From Prosthecobacter sp. (lineage in GTDB: Bacteria > Verrucomicrobiota > Verrucomicrobiia > Verrucomicrobiales > Verrucomicrobiaceae), in contig NZ_JAXMIH010000006.1 of NCBI RefSeq assembly GCF_034366625.1, positions 620,001-684,000 of the forward strand: a stretch of DNA of 64,000 nucleotides. Direction: 5' to 3'. How positions within the stretch are numbered: position 1 is the stretch's first letter; each line of letters starts with the position of its first letter. Positions 1-8,511 of the stretch are shown here, one piece after another. The position numbers were made by a program, and so were the translations under genes. Below the pieces are notes generated by a model that worked only from the letters and a program-made list of their open reading frames with translations, did no database searches and was not told the DNA's origin.

Positions 1-1107
1 CATCTCGGCGATCAGCCCGAGTTTCTCCCCACCGCTCAAGGTTTCGACCACTACTTCGGCATTCCCTATTCCAACGACATGGGGCCGCGCAGCGAAGGCT
101 CGAAGAGCAATCCTGACAAACCCATCCCGCCAGAAAAGGAAGTCGCCAAAAAAGGTGTCGATCCCAAACAGGTTGGTGGCGACGAAACCGGCCTCAAAGG
201 CGCTTCGCAGCCGCCGCTGCCGCTCGTTGATGACGGCAACGTCGTCGAGCGCGTCAAGGCCGCCGAGCACCACACCTTCACCCGCCGTTACACTGAACGC
301 GCCGTGAAATTCATCCGCGAGAACCAGCAGAAGCCCTTCTTCCTCTACCTCCCGCACAACGCCGTCCACTTCCCGCTTTACCCGCATCAGGACTACATCG
401 GCAAATCCGGCATCAGCCTGCAAAAAGACTGGGTGCTCGAAGTGGACTGGAGCGTGGGCCAGATTCTCGACACCTTGCGCGAGTTGAAGCTTGATGCGAA
501 CACGCTCGTCATCTTCACCAGCGACAACGGCGGCCCGCTTCAGCAAGGCGCCGACAACACTCCGTTCCGCGGCGGCAAAGGCAGCACCCTCGAAGGCGGC
601 ATGCGCGTCTGCACCATCGCCTGGTGGCCCGGTAAAGTCGCCGCCGGTTCACAAACCAAGGCCACCACCTCCCACATGGACTGGCTGCCCACCTTCGGCA
701 CTTTGGCCCGCTGCAAAAGCCTCGAAGAACTCAAGTTCGATGGCAAAGACATCTCCCCCGTTCTCCTCGGCCAAAAAGACGCCACCGGTCACGACGTCTT
801 CCACTACTACAGCGGTTTCAATCTTCAGGCCGTTCGCAGCGGCCCGTGGAAACTCCACCTCGCTCAAAACGAGCTCTACAACCTCGACTCCGACATCGGC
901 GAAGCCAAAAACGTCGTCGCCGATCATCCTGACATCGTCGCGCAGCTCCAAAAGCACGCCGAAACCATGAAGGCCGACCTCGGCGACAAAACCAAAGACG
1001 CTCCCGGCGTGCGCGAACTTGGTCGCGTGGCAAATCCGCTGCCTCTCATCGCCACCGATGGCACCGTGCGACCCGGCTTCAACAAGATCGCCAAAACGCT
1101 GCCTTAA
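1..1107 (+). CDS. Sulfatase, 3' part (5' end outside window)
   Basis: Frame 1 is open from base 1 and the protein starts mid-sequence with HLGDQPEFLPTAQGFDHYFG, the conserved segment after the GKW-HLG motif of type I sulfatases. The N-terminal formylglycine site (C/S-x-P-x-R) is therefore off the window. Later FTSDNGG (about codon 172) is the metal-binding Asp-Asn pair typical of arylsulfatases, and the C-terminus has the usual substrate-lid region (GPWKLHL, LYNLDSD). It would hydrolyse sulfate esters, probably of polysaccharides, in the periplasm or outside; the signal peptide cannot be seen. The internal ATG at 79 is not the start, because clear family sequence precedes it. Verrucomicrobia carry many such sulfatases. 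The substrate cannot be told. Confidence 0.93.
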   Translation, partial: HLGDQPEFLPTAQGFDHYFGIPYSNDMGPRSEGSKSNPDKPIPPEKEVAKKGVDPKQVGGDETGLKGASQPPLPLVDDGNVVERVKAAEHHTFTRRYTERAVKFIRENQQKPFFLYLPHNAVHFPLYPHQDYIGKSGISLQKDWVLEVDWSVGQILDTLRELKLDANTLVIFTSDNGGPLQQGADNTPFRGGKGSTLEGGMRVCTIAWWPGKVAAGSQTKATTSHMDWLPTFGTLARCKSLEELKFDGKDISPVLLGQKDATGHDVFHYYSGFNLQAVRSGPWKLHLAQNELYNLDSDIGEAKNVVADHPDIVAQLQKHAETMKADLGDKTKDAPGVRELGRVANPLPLIATDGTVRPGFNKIAKTLP

Positions 1108-1114
1108 ACGTAAA

Positions 1115-1168
1115 ACGAGTTTTCCAACTCGTTCCCCTCTCTCCAAACCACGAGTTAGAAAACTCGTG
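1115..1168. terminator. Tandem hairpins between convergent genes
   Basis: Two perfect inverted repeats stand in a row: ACGAGTT-TTCC-AACTCGT (1115-1132) and CACGAGTT-AGAA-AACTCGTG (1149-1168). They fill the gap between the convergent sulfatase and EVE genes, and the second touches the EVE stop codon. A bidirectional transcription end is likely. The shared core suggests a small repeat family. Confidence 0.55.
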
Positions 1169-1633
1169 CTACACCCCGCCCAGCTTGCAAATGCGGTCCC
1201 AATGCTTCTGCTCCACCGGCGTGATGGAAAGCCGGTTCCCGCGTCGCAAGATCAGCATGTCTGCCAGCTTCGCGTCAGCGCGCAGCATGTCGAGCGTCAC
1301 GAAGGTTTTGAAGTCCGCCTCCCACTTCACATCCACCATCAGCCAGCGCGGCTCCTCGCGCTTGCTGCCTTCATCAAAATATTCGGAGGACGGATCAAAC
1401 TGCGTGTGATCGGGATACGCCTCCTTCACGATCTTCACCACTCCCGCGATGCCCGGCACGTCGCAACTGGAGTGATAAAAGAACCCCAGATCGCCCACCG
1501 CCATCTGATCCCGCATCATGTTCCGCACCTGATAATTCCGCACCCCATTCCACGGCTCCGTCTTCTTCGGGCGCGCCTTCAGATGGTCAAAGGAAAAAAC
1601 ATCAGGTTCGGATTTGAGAAGCCAGTGATTCAT
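1169..1633 (-). CDS. EVE domain-containing protein
   Basis: 154 aa, the whole length being one EVE (PUA-like) domain. MNHWLLKSEPDVFSFDHL at the N-terminus, WNGVRNYQVRNMMRDQM and GFFYHSSCDVPGIAGVVKI are hallmark segments of the thymocyte nuclear protein 1/EVE family. EVE domains bind modified bases (5-methylcytosine or related) in DNA or RNA. In bacteria they occur alone or fused to restriction enzymes, and stand-alone copies are usually housekeeping with unclear substrate. ATG start at 1633. It converges on the sulfatase gene, and no restriction gene is adjacent here. Confidence 0.9.
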   Translation of the reverse strand: MNHWLLKSEPDVFSFDHLKARPKKTEPWNGVRNYQVRNMMRDQMAVGDLGFFYHSSCDVPGIAGVVKIVKEAYPDHTQFDPSSEYFDEGSKREEPRWLMVDVKWEADFKTFVTLDMLRADAKLADMLILRRGNRLSITPVEQKHWDRICKLGGV

Positions 1634-1765
1634 GGAATTGCCCCACGGAATACACGGAAGTCACGGAAAGGGAAATCCAAGTTCAAGCTTCTATTAAAAG
1701 TTCAGACTGTGATGTTGCCTCGATGGCCAGAATCTTTGTAAAGTAACCGCGTCAGGATGAGAACC

Positions 1766-2110
1766 ATGTCTGAGATAATCGACGCACAAAAAGACACATG
1801 CGCACAACACCATGCCGTGTTTGACCCGCCGTCACCAAGTTCACGCGTTGGCATTGCTCTTCAGACACTGCATCTCGCTCCAATTCAAGGAGTGCGCGTA
1901 AGTCCTGACGATGGAACCAACGGTTGGTTCTTGTGGGCCGGGGAATGGTCTGCTGCGGATGACTTTTTCCAACCAATGTGCTACGAGCACTTGGCAGAGC
2001 ATTGCCCTCTCGCTCTGCCGTTTCTCTCGCTGCCTCCTGGCTGGCGGTTTCTAACAGATGGAGCCTACATTGACGTTTGGCACGATCCCAGCTCACTCAC
2101 AAACGTCTGA
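1766..2110 (+). CDS. Small protein, possibly Imm33-like immunity protein
   Basis: 114 aa from ATG 1766; an in-frame ATG at 1757 gives 117 aa, but AGGA at 1754-1757 is well placed for 1766. The central part, with GWFLWAGEW, DFFQPMCYEHL and LPPGWRFLTDGAYIDVW, resembles DUF2185/Imm33-type proteins that occur as immunity proteins or as orphan accessory genes. This is pattern recognition, not a search result. No signal peptide or membrane segment. No toxin gene lies beside it; neighbours are the EVE protein and an aldolase-type enzyme on the other strand. Codon use looks less GC-biased than its neighbours, in keeping with an acquired gene. Confidence 0.65.
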   Translation: MSEIIDAQKDTCAQHHAVFDPPSPSSRVGIALQTLHLAPIQGVRVSPDDGTNGWFLWAGEWSAADDFFQPMCYEHLAEHCPLALPFLSLPPGWRFLTDGAYIDVWHDPSSLTNV

Positions 2111-2119
2111 GTCTGACAA

Positions 2120-3232
2120 TCACACCGTGATCAGCCGGTTCCGCGCCGTGATGGGCCAACGTTCGGTCGTTTTGCCGACTTCGATGACGTAAGCCTCGCC
2201 ATGCATCGAAACGGTCGGACAGACGTGACGTGGGATGCCGTGGAGTGCTTGGCCGATGGTGAATTCGTGGGCGCGATCGGTTTCGAGGACGAGATGCTCC
2301 TCGCTCTGCATCACGGCGACGGCATCGGGCAGTTCCTCGAAGCGGACGCGAGGATGCGGGTTCTCAGGGGCGACGGATTTGTGGCCGAGGTCGAGCGTGA
2401 TGCGGTTCGTGCCCGGCTTGCTGATGACGCGGGCCAGCAGCACGGCGGCGGGCTGGAAGGGCAGATCGGCGGGGTATTTGTCTCCATAACCAAAATCCCA
2501 CAGCACGGTGGTGCCGGGGCTGAGGGTGCGGTCGTCATATCCCGCATGGATGCCGAACGTCGGTGAGCCACCGGCGACGAGTTCCTTCACGACGATGCCC
2601 TCGCCCTGCAAACGGCAGCGAAACTGCAACACCGGCTCGAACGCGGCATCGCAGCGCTCGCGACGCACATCAAGGCTTTCGTCATGAATGTGGCCGTCGT
2701 AGGCGTGGAGACCGCGAAACTGGAGTCGCGGCATGTCCTTGATGACATGCGCCAGCATCGCGACCGCATCACCGGGCACGATGCCGGTGCGGGCCATGCC
2801 GCAATCGAAATCCAGGTAAACACCGAGGGTGACGTTGTGCTGCTGCGCGGCGGTGGCGAGAAAGCCGATGGTCTCCTCGGCATCGGCGATGCTGGAGAAC
2901 TGCGTTTCGGGAAATTTGACCGCGAGTTCGGCCAGACGATGCGCATTGATGCCGACGCAGGGCATGGCGAGCAGCACATCGGTGGCACCGACGGCGGCGC
3001 ACATTTCTGTTTCAGCGATGGTGGAGGTCTTGAACTTCGTGATGCCAAGCTTGATCTGCATCGCGATGACCTCCGCAGTCTTGTGCGTCTTCACATGCGG
3101 GCGCAGGCGTTTCGCATTGCCCGCGATCTTGAGCATGAGTTGCAGATTGTGCTCGATGCGACTGCGGTAGAACAGCAGTGCGGGCGATGGGATGTCAGCT
3201 TCGTTTTCGACGTGGAACCAGGCGGGATGCAT
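2120..3232 (-). CDS. D-threonine aldolase / D-serine dehydratase-like (DSD1 family) PLP enzyme
   Basis: 370 aa, usual length for the DSD1/D-threonine aldolase family with alanine racemase-type fold III. RPHVKTHKT near residue 45 carries the lysine expected to bind pyridoxal phosphate. A TIM-barrel region follows (YLDFDCGMARTG, GLHAYDGHIH), then the family's C-terminal metal-binding segment HVCPTVSMHG with Cys and His. It should cleave or dehydrate a D-beta-hydroxy amino acid in the cytoplasm; which substrate cannot be decided. ATG 3232. The gene is convergent with the small protein at 1766-2110 and stands alone as a transcription unit. Confidence 0.88.
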   Translation of the reverse strand: MHPAWFHVENEADIPSPALLFYRSRIEHNLQLMLKIAGNAKRLRPHVKTHKTAEVIAMQIKLGITKFKTSTIAETEMCAAVGATDVLLAMPCVGINAHRLAELAVKFPETQFSSIADAEETIGFLATAAQQHNVTLGVYLDFDCGMARTGIVPGDAVAMLAHVIKDMPRLQFRGLHAYDGHIHDESLDVRRERCDAAFEPVLQFRCRLQGEGIVVKELVAGGSPTFGIHAGYDDRTLSPGTTVLWDFGYGDKYPADLPFQPAAVLLARVISKPGTNRITLDLGHKSVAPENPHPRVRFEELPDAVAVMQSEEHLVLETDRAHEFTIGQALHGIPRHVCPTVSMHGEAYVIEVGKTTERWPITARNRLITV

Positions 3233-3303
3233 GGCTCATCGTGGCGAGCACCGCTGGCGCGGTCAAATGCGGGCGTGATGCAGATTTGAGCGCCAGACTG
3301 GCG

Positions 3304-3447
3304 CTAGCTGTTCTTCGGCATCCAGTTGTCCTGCTTGGTGTCGTAGGTCGGTTCTTTTTCGTCAGGCTCGAGATCCACGGGTTTGAATCCGTCACAGCCG
3401 GAGAGCATCACGAGAGCGGCGGCAAGAAAAAACAGGTTCGGCTTCAT
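3304..3447 (-). CDS. Tiny lipoprotein (47 aa)
   Basis: A 47-codon gene. It starts at ATG 3447 with a charged N-terminus and a hydrophobic stretch (LFFLAAALVML), followed by the lipobox LSGC, so Cys18 would be lipidated. The mature part is about 30 residues, acidic, with DLEPDEKEPTYDTKQDNW, and ends at TAG 3304-3306. No function can be given. It sits upstream of the DSD1 gene on the same strand (72 bp gap), possibly co-transcribed. The classic signal-II architecture makes it more convincing than a random ORF of this length. Confidence 0.65.
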   Translation of the reverse strand: MKPNLFFLAAALVMLSGCDGFKPVDLEPDEKEPTYDTKQDNWMPKNS

Positions 3448-3573
3448 GGACGGAAACTGCGGCTTCCTTCGAGAAGGAGCAAGCGGACAAATGGACTGGA
3501 TGAAATACCTTCATCCGACGACTCACAGTGCAGGCTTGACCGCGCTGCCACACACCGTCAGCATCGGGGCACC

Positions 3574-4722
3574 ATGACACGAGCCACCCTTGCCTTCACC
3601 TTTGCCGCCCTCACCACCACCGCCATCGCCGGGGAAAATTTCCTCGTCTATTTCGGCACCAACACGAACGCCAAAAACGGCAGCAAGGGCATCTACGTCG
3701 CCCGGTTCAACTCCGCCTCCGGCGAGCTGACGCAGCCGGAACTCGCCGCCGAGGCCGGCAATCCGGGCTTCCTCGCGATTCATCCGTCGAAAAAATACCT
3801 CTACACGATTGGCGATGTCACCACGCCCGATGGCAAAAAAGGCGGCGGCATCAGCTCCTTCGGCATCGACCTCAAAACCGGCAAGCTCACGCCGATCAAT
3901 CAAGCCAGTGCGGTCGGCAGCGGTCCCTGCCATGTGAATGTCGATAAAACCGGCAAGATGGCCGCCCTTGCGAATTACGGCAGCGGCAGCGTCGCCTCGT
4001 ATGCCATCAAGGACGACGGCTCTGTTTCCGAAGCCGCCAGCTTCTTCCAGCACGAAGGCTCCGGTGCCGATCCGAAGCGCCAAGCCGGTCCGCACGCGCA
4101 TTCCGTCAATTTCAGCCCTGACAACCGCTTCGCCTTCGCCTGCGATCTCGGCTTGGACAAAGTGCTCATCTACAAAGTCGATCCCGCCACTGGCAAGCTG
4201 ACGCCCAACGAGCCCGCCTTTGCCAAAACGCCTGCTGGCGGCGGCCCGCGTCACCTCGCCTTCCATCCCAGCGGCAAATACGTCTTCGTAAACAACGAGA
4301 TGGCCATGACCGAGACCGTCTTCGCTTACGACGCTGAAAAAGGCGCGCTCACCGAGATCGAAACCGTCTCCACCCTGCCGGAAGCCGACCGTGGCAAGAC
4401 CGGCCTCAGCACCGCCGAGAGCCTCGCGCATCCGAACGGCCGCGTGGTCTATGTTTCCAACCGCACGCACGACACCATCGCCGTCTTCGCCTGCGATCCG
4501 GCCACCGGGAAGCTCACGCTGCTGCAAAACGTCCCCGTCGAAGGCGAAATCCCCCGCAACATCTGCCTCGACCCCACCGGCAAGTGGCTCATCGCCGCGC
4601 ACCAGAACAGCGGTACGGCGGCGCTTTTCAAGGTCGATCAAGACAGCGGCAAGCTCACCTTCACCGGCACCAAGGTGAACGTTCCCGGCAGCATCTGTGT
4701 GCGTTTCCTGGCGCTTGATTAA
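3574..4722 (+). CDS. Exported lactonase, seven-bladed beta-propeller (6-phosphogluconolactonase type)
   Basis: 382 aa. ATG 3574 is chosen because it gives a signal peptide ([17 protein letters not shown]) at once; the open frame begins further upstream but is unconvincing there. The body shows repeated propeller blades with the lactonase-family signatures [70 protein letters not shown] and [16 protein letters not shown]. These match the Pgl/carboxymuconate-cyclase-like family (PF10282). Cytoplasmic members hydrolyse 6-phosphogluconolactone; with an export signal the natural substrate may be another sugar lactone. It is followed 43 bp later by transaldolase on the same strand, which may mean co-transcription of carbohydrate genes. 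Confidence 0.9.
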   Translation: MTRATLAFTFAALTTTAIAGENFLVYFGTNTNAKNGSKGIYVARFNSASGELTQPELAAEAGNPGFLAIHPSKKYLYTIGDVTTPDGKKGGGISSFGIDLKTGKLTPINQASAVGSGPCHVNVDKTGKMAALANYGSGSVASYAIKDDGSVSEAASFFQHEGSGADPKRQAGPHAHSVNFSPDNRFAFACDLGLDKVLIYKVDPATGKLTPNEPAFAKTPAGGGPRHLAFHPSGKYVFVNNEMAMTETVFAYDAEKGALTEIETVSTLPEADRGKTGLSTAESLAHPNGRVVYVSNRTHDTIAVFACDPATGKLTLLQNVPVEGEIPRNICLDPTGKWLIAAHQNSGTAALFKVDQDSGKLTFTGTKVNVPGSICVRFLALD

Positions 4723-4765
4723 CCCGCCATTGACCGTATTCTCGCGCCCCCCAAAACCCCAGATT

Positions 4766-5704
4766 ATGACCCAACTCGACCAGCTCAAGCAGCACACCGT
4801 CGTGGTCGCCGACACCGGCGACTTCGAAGCCATGAAGGCCTACAAGCCCCAGGACGCCACGACGAATCCTTCTCTCATCCTCGCCGCTTCGCAGAAGGCG
4901 GAGTACAAAGCGCTTGTCGATCAGGCAATCGCTGATGGCAAATCTGGCGGCGTGGACGGTGTGATGGACAAACTCGTCGTCGCCTTCGGCCTCGAAATCC
5001 TCAAGATCGTTCCCGGCCGCGTGTCCACCGAAGTCGATGCCCGTCTGTCCTTCGACACACAGGCAAACATCGACAAGGCACGCCATCTGATCGGCATGTA
5101 TGAAAAAGCCGGCATCAGCCGCGAGCGCATCCTCATCAAGATCGCCTCCACCTGGGAAGGCATCAAAGCCGCCGAAGTGCTGCAAAAGGAAGGCATCAAC
5201 TGCAACCTCACGCTGCTGTTCAGTCTCGCGCAGGCCGTCGCTTGCGCCGAAGGTGGCATCAAGCTCATCTCGCCGTTCGTGGGCCGCATCCTCGACTGGC
5301 ACAAGAAGAGCACCGGCAAGGATTACGCCGCCACCGAAGATCCAGGTGTGATCTCCGTGACGCAGATCTACAACTACTACAAGCACTTCGGCTACACGAC
5401 CGAGGTCATGGGCGCCAGCTTCCGCAACAAGGGTGAAATCACTGAACTCACCGGCTGCGACCTGCTCACTATCAGCCCCGGCCTGCTCGGCGAACTCGCC
5501 GCGAGCGAAGAAGCCCTCACGCCGAAGCTCAACGCCGCCAACGCCAAGTCCCTCAAGATCGAGCGTATCGGCAGCGATGAAAAAACCTTCCGCTGGTTGT
5601 TCAACGAAGACGCCATGGCGACTGAAAAGACCGCCGAAGGCATCCGCAACTTCGCCAAGGACATCGTGAAGCTCGAAACGATGGTGAAGGCGGCCTTGGG
5701 CTGA
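4766..5704 (+). CDS. tal: Transaldolase
   Basis: 312 aa, typical of TalB-type transaldolases. [32 protein letters not shown] and [12 protein letters not shown] are diagnostic; the last contains the Schiff-base lysine. Further family blocks are [13 protein letters not shown] and [11 protein letters not shown]. The enzyme transfers a dihydroxyacetone unit from sedoheptulose-7-phosphate to glyceraldehyde-3-phosphate in the non-oxidative pentose phosphate pathway, in the cytoplasm. ATG 4766 matches the family N-terminus; the frame is open further upstream without similarity. A GTCAAG-rich inverted-repeat element follows the stop. Confidence 0.96.
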   Translation: MTQLDQLKQHTVVVADTGDFEAMKAYKPQDATTNPSLILAASQKAEYKALVDQAIADGKSGGVDGVMDKLVVAFGLEILKIVPGRVSTEVDARLSFDTQANIDKARHLIGMYEKAGISRERILIKIASTWEGIKAAEVLQKEGINCNLTLLFSLAQAVACAEGGIKLISPFVGRILDWHKKSTGKDYAATEDPGVISVTQIYNYYKHFGYTTEVMGASFRNKGEITELTGCDLLTISPGLLGELAASEEALTPKLNAANAKSLKIERIGSDEKTFRWLFNEDAMATEKTAEGIRNFAKDIVKLETMVKAALG

Positions 5705-5713
5705 GGCCCAAAG

Positions 5714-5796
5714 CGTCAAGCAATGGTCAAGTCGTCGTCAAGAGGTCAAGACGGCCACTTCTTGACGATTTCTTGACCTCTTGACCACTCCTGGAC
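5714..5796. repeat. GTCAAG/CTTGAC inverted-repeat element, copy 1
   Basis: Between tal and hisF the DNA holds several GTCAAG hexamers in the left half and CTTGAC hexamers in the right half, the two halves forming an imperfect stem (left TCGTCAAGAGGTCAAGA, right TCTTGACCTCTTGACC). A second element of the same design lies at 28853-28946. Possible roles are terminator, RNA-processing hairpin or dispersed repeat. Confidence 0.7.
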
Positions 5797-5808
5797 AGTT
5801 CCGCTCCC

Positions 5809-6567
5809 ATGCTCACCAAACGCATCATTCCCTGCCTCGACGTGAAGGAAGGCCGTGTCGTCAAAGGCACGAAATTCCTGCAGCTTCGCGATGCAGGCGA
5901 TCCGGTGGAGTGCGCGATGGTTTACAACGCGCAGGGAGCCGATGAACTCGTCTTTCTCGACATCACCGCGAGTCACGAGGAACGCAAAACGATGGTCGAT
6001 GTCGTCGCACGCACCGCCGCGAGCTGCTTCATGCCGCTGACCGTCGGTGGCGGCATCCGCACCGTGGCGGACATGCGCGAGATGCTCATGGCCGGTGCCG
6101 ACAAAGTCGGCATCAACACCGCAGCCGTCAAAACGCCGCACGTCATCGACGAAGCCGCCAACGCCTTCGGCTGTCAGTGCCTCGTCGTCGCCATCGACGC
6201 CAAACGCAACGACCGCGGCTCCTGGACTGTCTTCACCCACGGTGGTCGCAACGTCACCGAACTCGACGCCGTCGAATGGGCCGCTGAAGTCTGCCGACGC
6301 GGCGCGGGCGAGATCCTGCTCACCAGCATGGACTCCGACGGCACCAAGGCCGGTTACGACATCGCTTTAACTCGTGCGGTGAGCGAAGCCGTCACCATTC
6401 CTGTCATCGCCAGCGGCGGCGCGGGCAATCTCGACCACATGGTCGATGTTCTCCGCGATGGCAAAGCCGACGCCGTCCTCGCCGCCAGCATCTTCCACTT
6501 CGGTGAATTCACCGTCGGTGATGTGAAGAAATATTTGGGCGCACGCGGTGTGCCGGTGCGTCTATAA
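5809..6567 (+). CDS. hisF: Imidazole glycerol phosphate synthase cyclase subunit HisF
   Basis: 252 aa, full length. It begins [20 protein letters not shown], with catalytic Asp11 in the first strand of the TIM barrel; VVAIDAKR provides the second catalytic Asp near residue 130. Phosphate-binding loops are TVGGGIRT and ASGGAGN. HisF joins HisH-derived ammonia to PRFAR, giving imidazole-glycerol phosphate and AICAR, linking histidine and purine synthesis. No other his gene is adjacent, so the pathway is dispersed. ATG 5809 fits the family start exactly. Confidence 0.97.
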   Translation: MLTKRIIPCLDVKEGRVVKGTKFLQLRDAGDPVECAMVYNAQGADELVFLDITASHEERKTMVDVVARTAASCFMPLTVGGGIRTVADMREMLMAGADKVGINTAAVKTPHVIDEAANAFGCQCLVVAIDAKRNDRGSWTVFTHGGRNVTELDAVEWAAEVCRRGAGEILLTSMDSDGTKAGYDIALTRAVSEAVTIPVIASGGAGNLDHMVDVLRDGKADAVLAASIFHFGEFTVGDVKKYLGARGVPVRL

Positions 6568-6611
6568 CAAGCAATTCTTGCCTGCACACGGAGGTGGCAT
6601 ACACTCAGGCT

Positions 6612-6824
6612 ATGAGCCTCACGGACTTTCCTGATCTCGCACGCCTGCCGAAAGGCCAGCGCATGAAACTTGCTGACGAGCTTTGGCAGTCCAGCGTGGA
6701 CGACAGCTCCAAAGTTCCCGTCTGGCATCAGGAAACGTTGGATCAACGTTGGAGTGATTATCGCAATGGCAAGGTGAAGCGCATTTCGCTCAAGGAACTC
6801 GAACGTCGCGTCGCCAAACGGTGA
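6612..6824 (+). CDS. Antitoxin, addiction-module component (PF09720-like)
   Basis: 70 aa. MSLTDFPDLARLP, MKLADELWQS and the closing GKVKRISLKELERRV match the 'putative addiction module component' antitoxin family that pairs with ParE/RelE toxins. GTG 6594 is an alternative start, but ATG 6612 matches the family N-terminus. The stop overlaps the toxin start (GTGA at 6821-6824), so the two are translationally coupled. The short C-terminal helix should occupy the toxin, and the protein may autoregulate its own promoter. Confidence 0.87.
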   Translation: MSLTDFPDLARLPKGQRMKLADELWQSSVDDSSKVPVWHQETLDQRWSDYRNGKVKRISLKELERRVAKR

Positions 6825-7135
6825 AAAGCCAGTCCGTCGAGTTTTTGGAGATCGTGGAGCATGATCTCCGCTATGCACGTGACTTTTATGATTCATGGAA
6901 ACTGAATGGTGCGAATGACTTTCAGGAGCGTTTCCGCGAGAGTGTTTCGTGGATCGAATGGAACCCGGACATGTTCCCCAGACAGTATCGCAGCTTCCGT
7001 CGTGCCATCATCAGGCGATCTTATTTCGCGATTTACTATGTGATCGAGCCTGGAGTGACCACCGTCGTCGCTGTTCTCGACATGCGTCGTGAGCCGAAGT
7101 CCATCCAGTCGCTGCTCAAAGGCAGGAAGTCGTGA
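6821..7135 (+). CDS. ParE/RelE-family toxin
   Basis: 104 aa from a GTG start inside the antitoxin stop codon. Features of the ParE/RelE fold are visible: the N-terminal strand VEFLEIVEHDLRYARDFYDSW, a central FPRQYRSFRRAIIRRSYFAIYYVIE and a terminal VVAVLDMRREP. The toxin would poison gyrase (ParE-type) or cut mRNA (RelE-type) when the labile antitoxin is lost; ParE-type is favoured by the antitoxin family. Intact, with no frameshift. It lies between hisF and a sugar isomerase gene, so it is a small chromosomal insertion. Confidence 0.88.
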   Translation: MKSQSVEFLEIVEHDLRYARDFYDSWKLNGANDFQERFRESVSWIEWNPDMFPRQYRSFRRAIIRRSYFAIYYVIEPGVTTVVAVLDMRREPKSIQSLLKGRKS

Positions 7136-7179
7136 TTCTCTGCTTGGAATCGCATATGCCATCCGTGTAGGCTGCACGC

Positions 7180-8076
7180 ATGACTCCGCAAAATCTCTCC
7201 CGCCGTCAGTTCGGAACCCTCGCCAGCGTCAGCGCCATCGCCGCAATGCTGCAAACGCAGATCGAAGCCGCTGACAAGGCCGCAGGCGGAAAGGTGCGTC
7301 ACTCCGCGTGCAAGTGGTGCTACAAGGACATCCCGCTGGAGGATTTCTGTCTCGCGGCGAAGGAGATCGGCCTGGAGTCCGTCGAGCTGCTCGATCCGAA
7401 GGACTTTGCCACGGTGAAGAAGCATGGTCTGCACTGCGCCATGGTCAGCTATCCCACCATCGAAGGTCCCGGTGGCGTGAAAATCGGGCCGATTCCGAAG
7501 GGTTGGAACCGTGTCGAGCATCACGACCTGCTCGTGCAAGCCTACGAGCCGCTGTTGAGAGACTCTGCCAAAGCGGGTTTCAAACAGGTCATCTGCTTCA
7601 GCGGCAACCGCGAAGGCATGAGCGACGAGCAGGGCCTCGAAAACAGCGCCAAAGGCCTCCAGCGCCTGCTGCCGTTGTGCGAGAAGCTCGGTGTCACGCT
7701 GGTGATGGAGCTGCTCAACAGCAAGGTGAACCATCCCGACTACATGTGCGACCACAGCGCCTGGGGCGTCAGCCTTGTGAAGAAACTCGCCTCACCGCAC
7801 TTCCGGCTGCTCTACGACATCTACCACATGCAGATCATGGAAGGCGATGTCATCGCCACCATCCGCCGCGATCACGAATCCTTCGCCCACTACCACACCG
7901 GCGGCGTCCCCGGCCGGGCCGAAATTGATGAGACGCAGGAGCTGAACTACCCCGCCATCATCAAAGCCATCCAGGAAACCGGTTACACCGGCTACCTCGG
8001 CCAGGAGTTCATCCCCAAGCGCAAAGACAAGCTCGCCTCGCTCAAGCAGGGCGTGCAGATCTGCACGGTGGGGTGA
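7180..8076 (+). CDS. Tat-exported sugar phosphate isomerase/epimerase (hydroxypyruvate isomerase-like)
   Basis: 298 aa. The N-terminus LSRRQFGTLASVSAIAAML has the twin-arginine motif and a hydrophobic stretch, so the protein is probably exported folded. The rest is an AP-endonuclease-2-type TIM barrel: HSACKWCYKDIPLEDFCLAAKEIG, KQVICFSGNREG, VTLVMELLNSK with metal-binding Glu, LLYDIYHMQIMEGD, HYHTGGVPGR and YLGQEFIPK. These are hallmarks of hydroxypyruvate isomerase/inosose-type isomerases (PF01261). The exact sugar substrate cannot be stated. ATG 7180, 44 bp after the toxin gene. Confidence 0.88.
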   Translation: MTPQNLSRRQFGTLASVSAIAAMLQTQIEAADKAAGGKVRHSACKWCYKDIPLEDFCLAAKEIGLESVELLDPKDFATVKKHGLHCAMVSYPTIEGPGGVKIGPIPKGWNRVEHHDLLVQAYEPLLRDSAKAGFKQVICFSGNREGMSDEQGLENSAKGLQRLLPLCEKLGVTLVMELLNSKVNHPDYMCDHSAWGVSLVKKLASPHFRLLYDIYHMQIMEGDVIATIRRDHESFAHYHTGGVPGRAEIDETQELNYPAIIKAIQETGYTGYLGQEFIPKRKDKLASLKQGVQICTVG

Positions 8077-8128
8077 GTGGTTGTAGCAGCCGTTGAGCTG
8101 CCCTTGTTCAGAATCAGCGCCGCAGAAC

Positions 8129-8304
8129 CGTAGGCCGGATGTGTCCGGCGCGTTGCACTCCGCATGCACGCTTTGCATCCTTCGCCGGACTATCCGGCCG
8201 ATTTGGGTATCGGTGAAGCTATCGGATGCGCAAAGCCGGATAGTTGGGCGATGTGCATCACGCCAGATGCGGGGTTCTTTTGCGCCCAACACATCCGGCC
8301 TACG
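8129..8304. repeat. Palindromic intergenic element with 15-bp perfect arms
   Basis: The outer arms CGTAGGCCGGATGTG (8129-8143) and its exact reverse complement (8290-8304) enclose about 146 bp. Inside are further imperfect complementary segments built on CCGGACTATCCGG and CCGGATAG. No gene is seen here. It looks like a dispersed REP/MITE-like element and is different in sequence from the other repeats of this window. Confidence 0.65.
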
Positions 8305-8311
8305 TTCTCTC

Positions 8312-8511
8312 TCACCGCAGCGGCTCCGTACCCTCGCTGAGGATCGAGAGATAGGCGTCGTAAGCATACAGGCGGCCGTGCTTGCCGCCGTTGATCTCGC
8401 GGACGATGCCGAGGGTTTGGATGCGTTGCAGAGCTTTCGTGGCATCAGGCAGTTCTCGTGGTCTTCATGGAAGATGTCCGAAAAGCGGCGTGCGACCTGT
8501 CCTTGGTTCAT
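8312..8511 (-). pseudogene. Fic-family protein, C-terminal remnant with frameshift
   Basis: Read from TGA 8312-8314, one frame gives ATKALQRIQTLGIVREINGG and then YAYDAYLSILSEGTEPLR. This is the winged-helix C-terminus typical of Fic AMP-transferase proteins that end in ILSEGTEPL. The ATG at 8511 (MNQGQVARRFSDIF) is in a different frame and joins it only by a frameshift near 8440. The catalytic HPFxxGNG Fic core is absent. It is thus a decayed gene; a perfect hairpin lies directly upstream of the ATG. Confidence 0.6.

Noticed and set aside
3523..4833. Long minus-strand ORF opposite the lactonase gene
   Set aside because: Antisense shadow of a GC-rich coding frame; it has no known motif and the plus frame encodes a clear lactonase.
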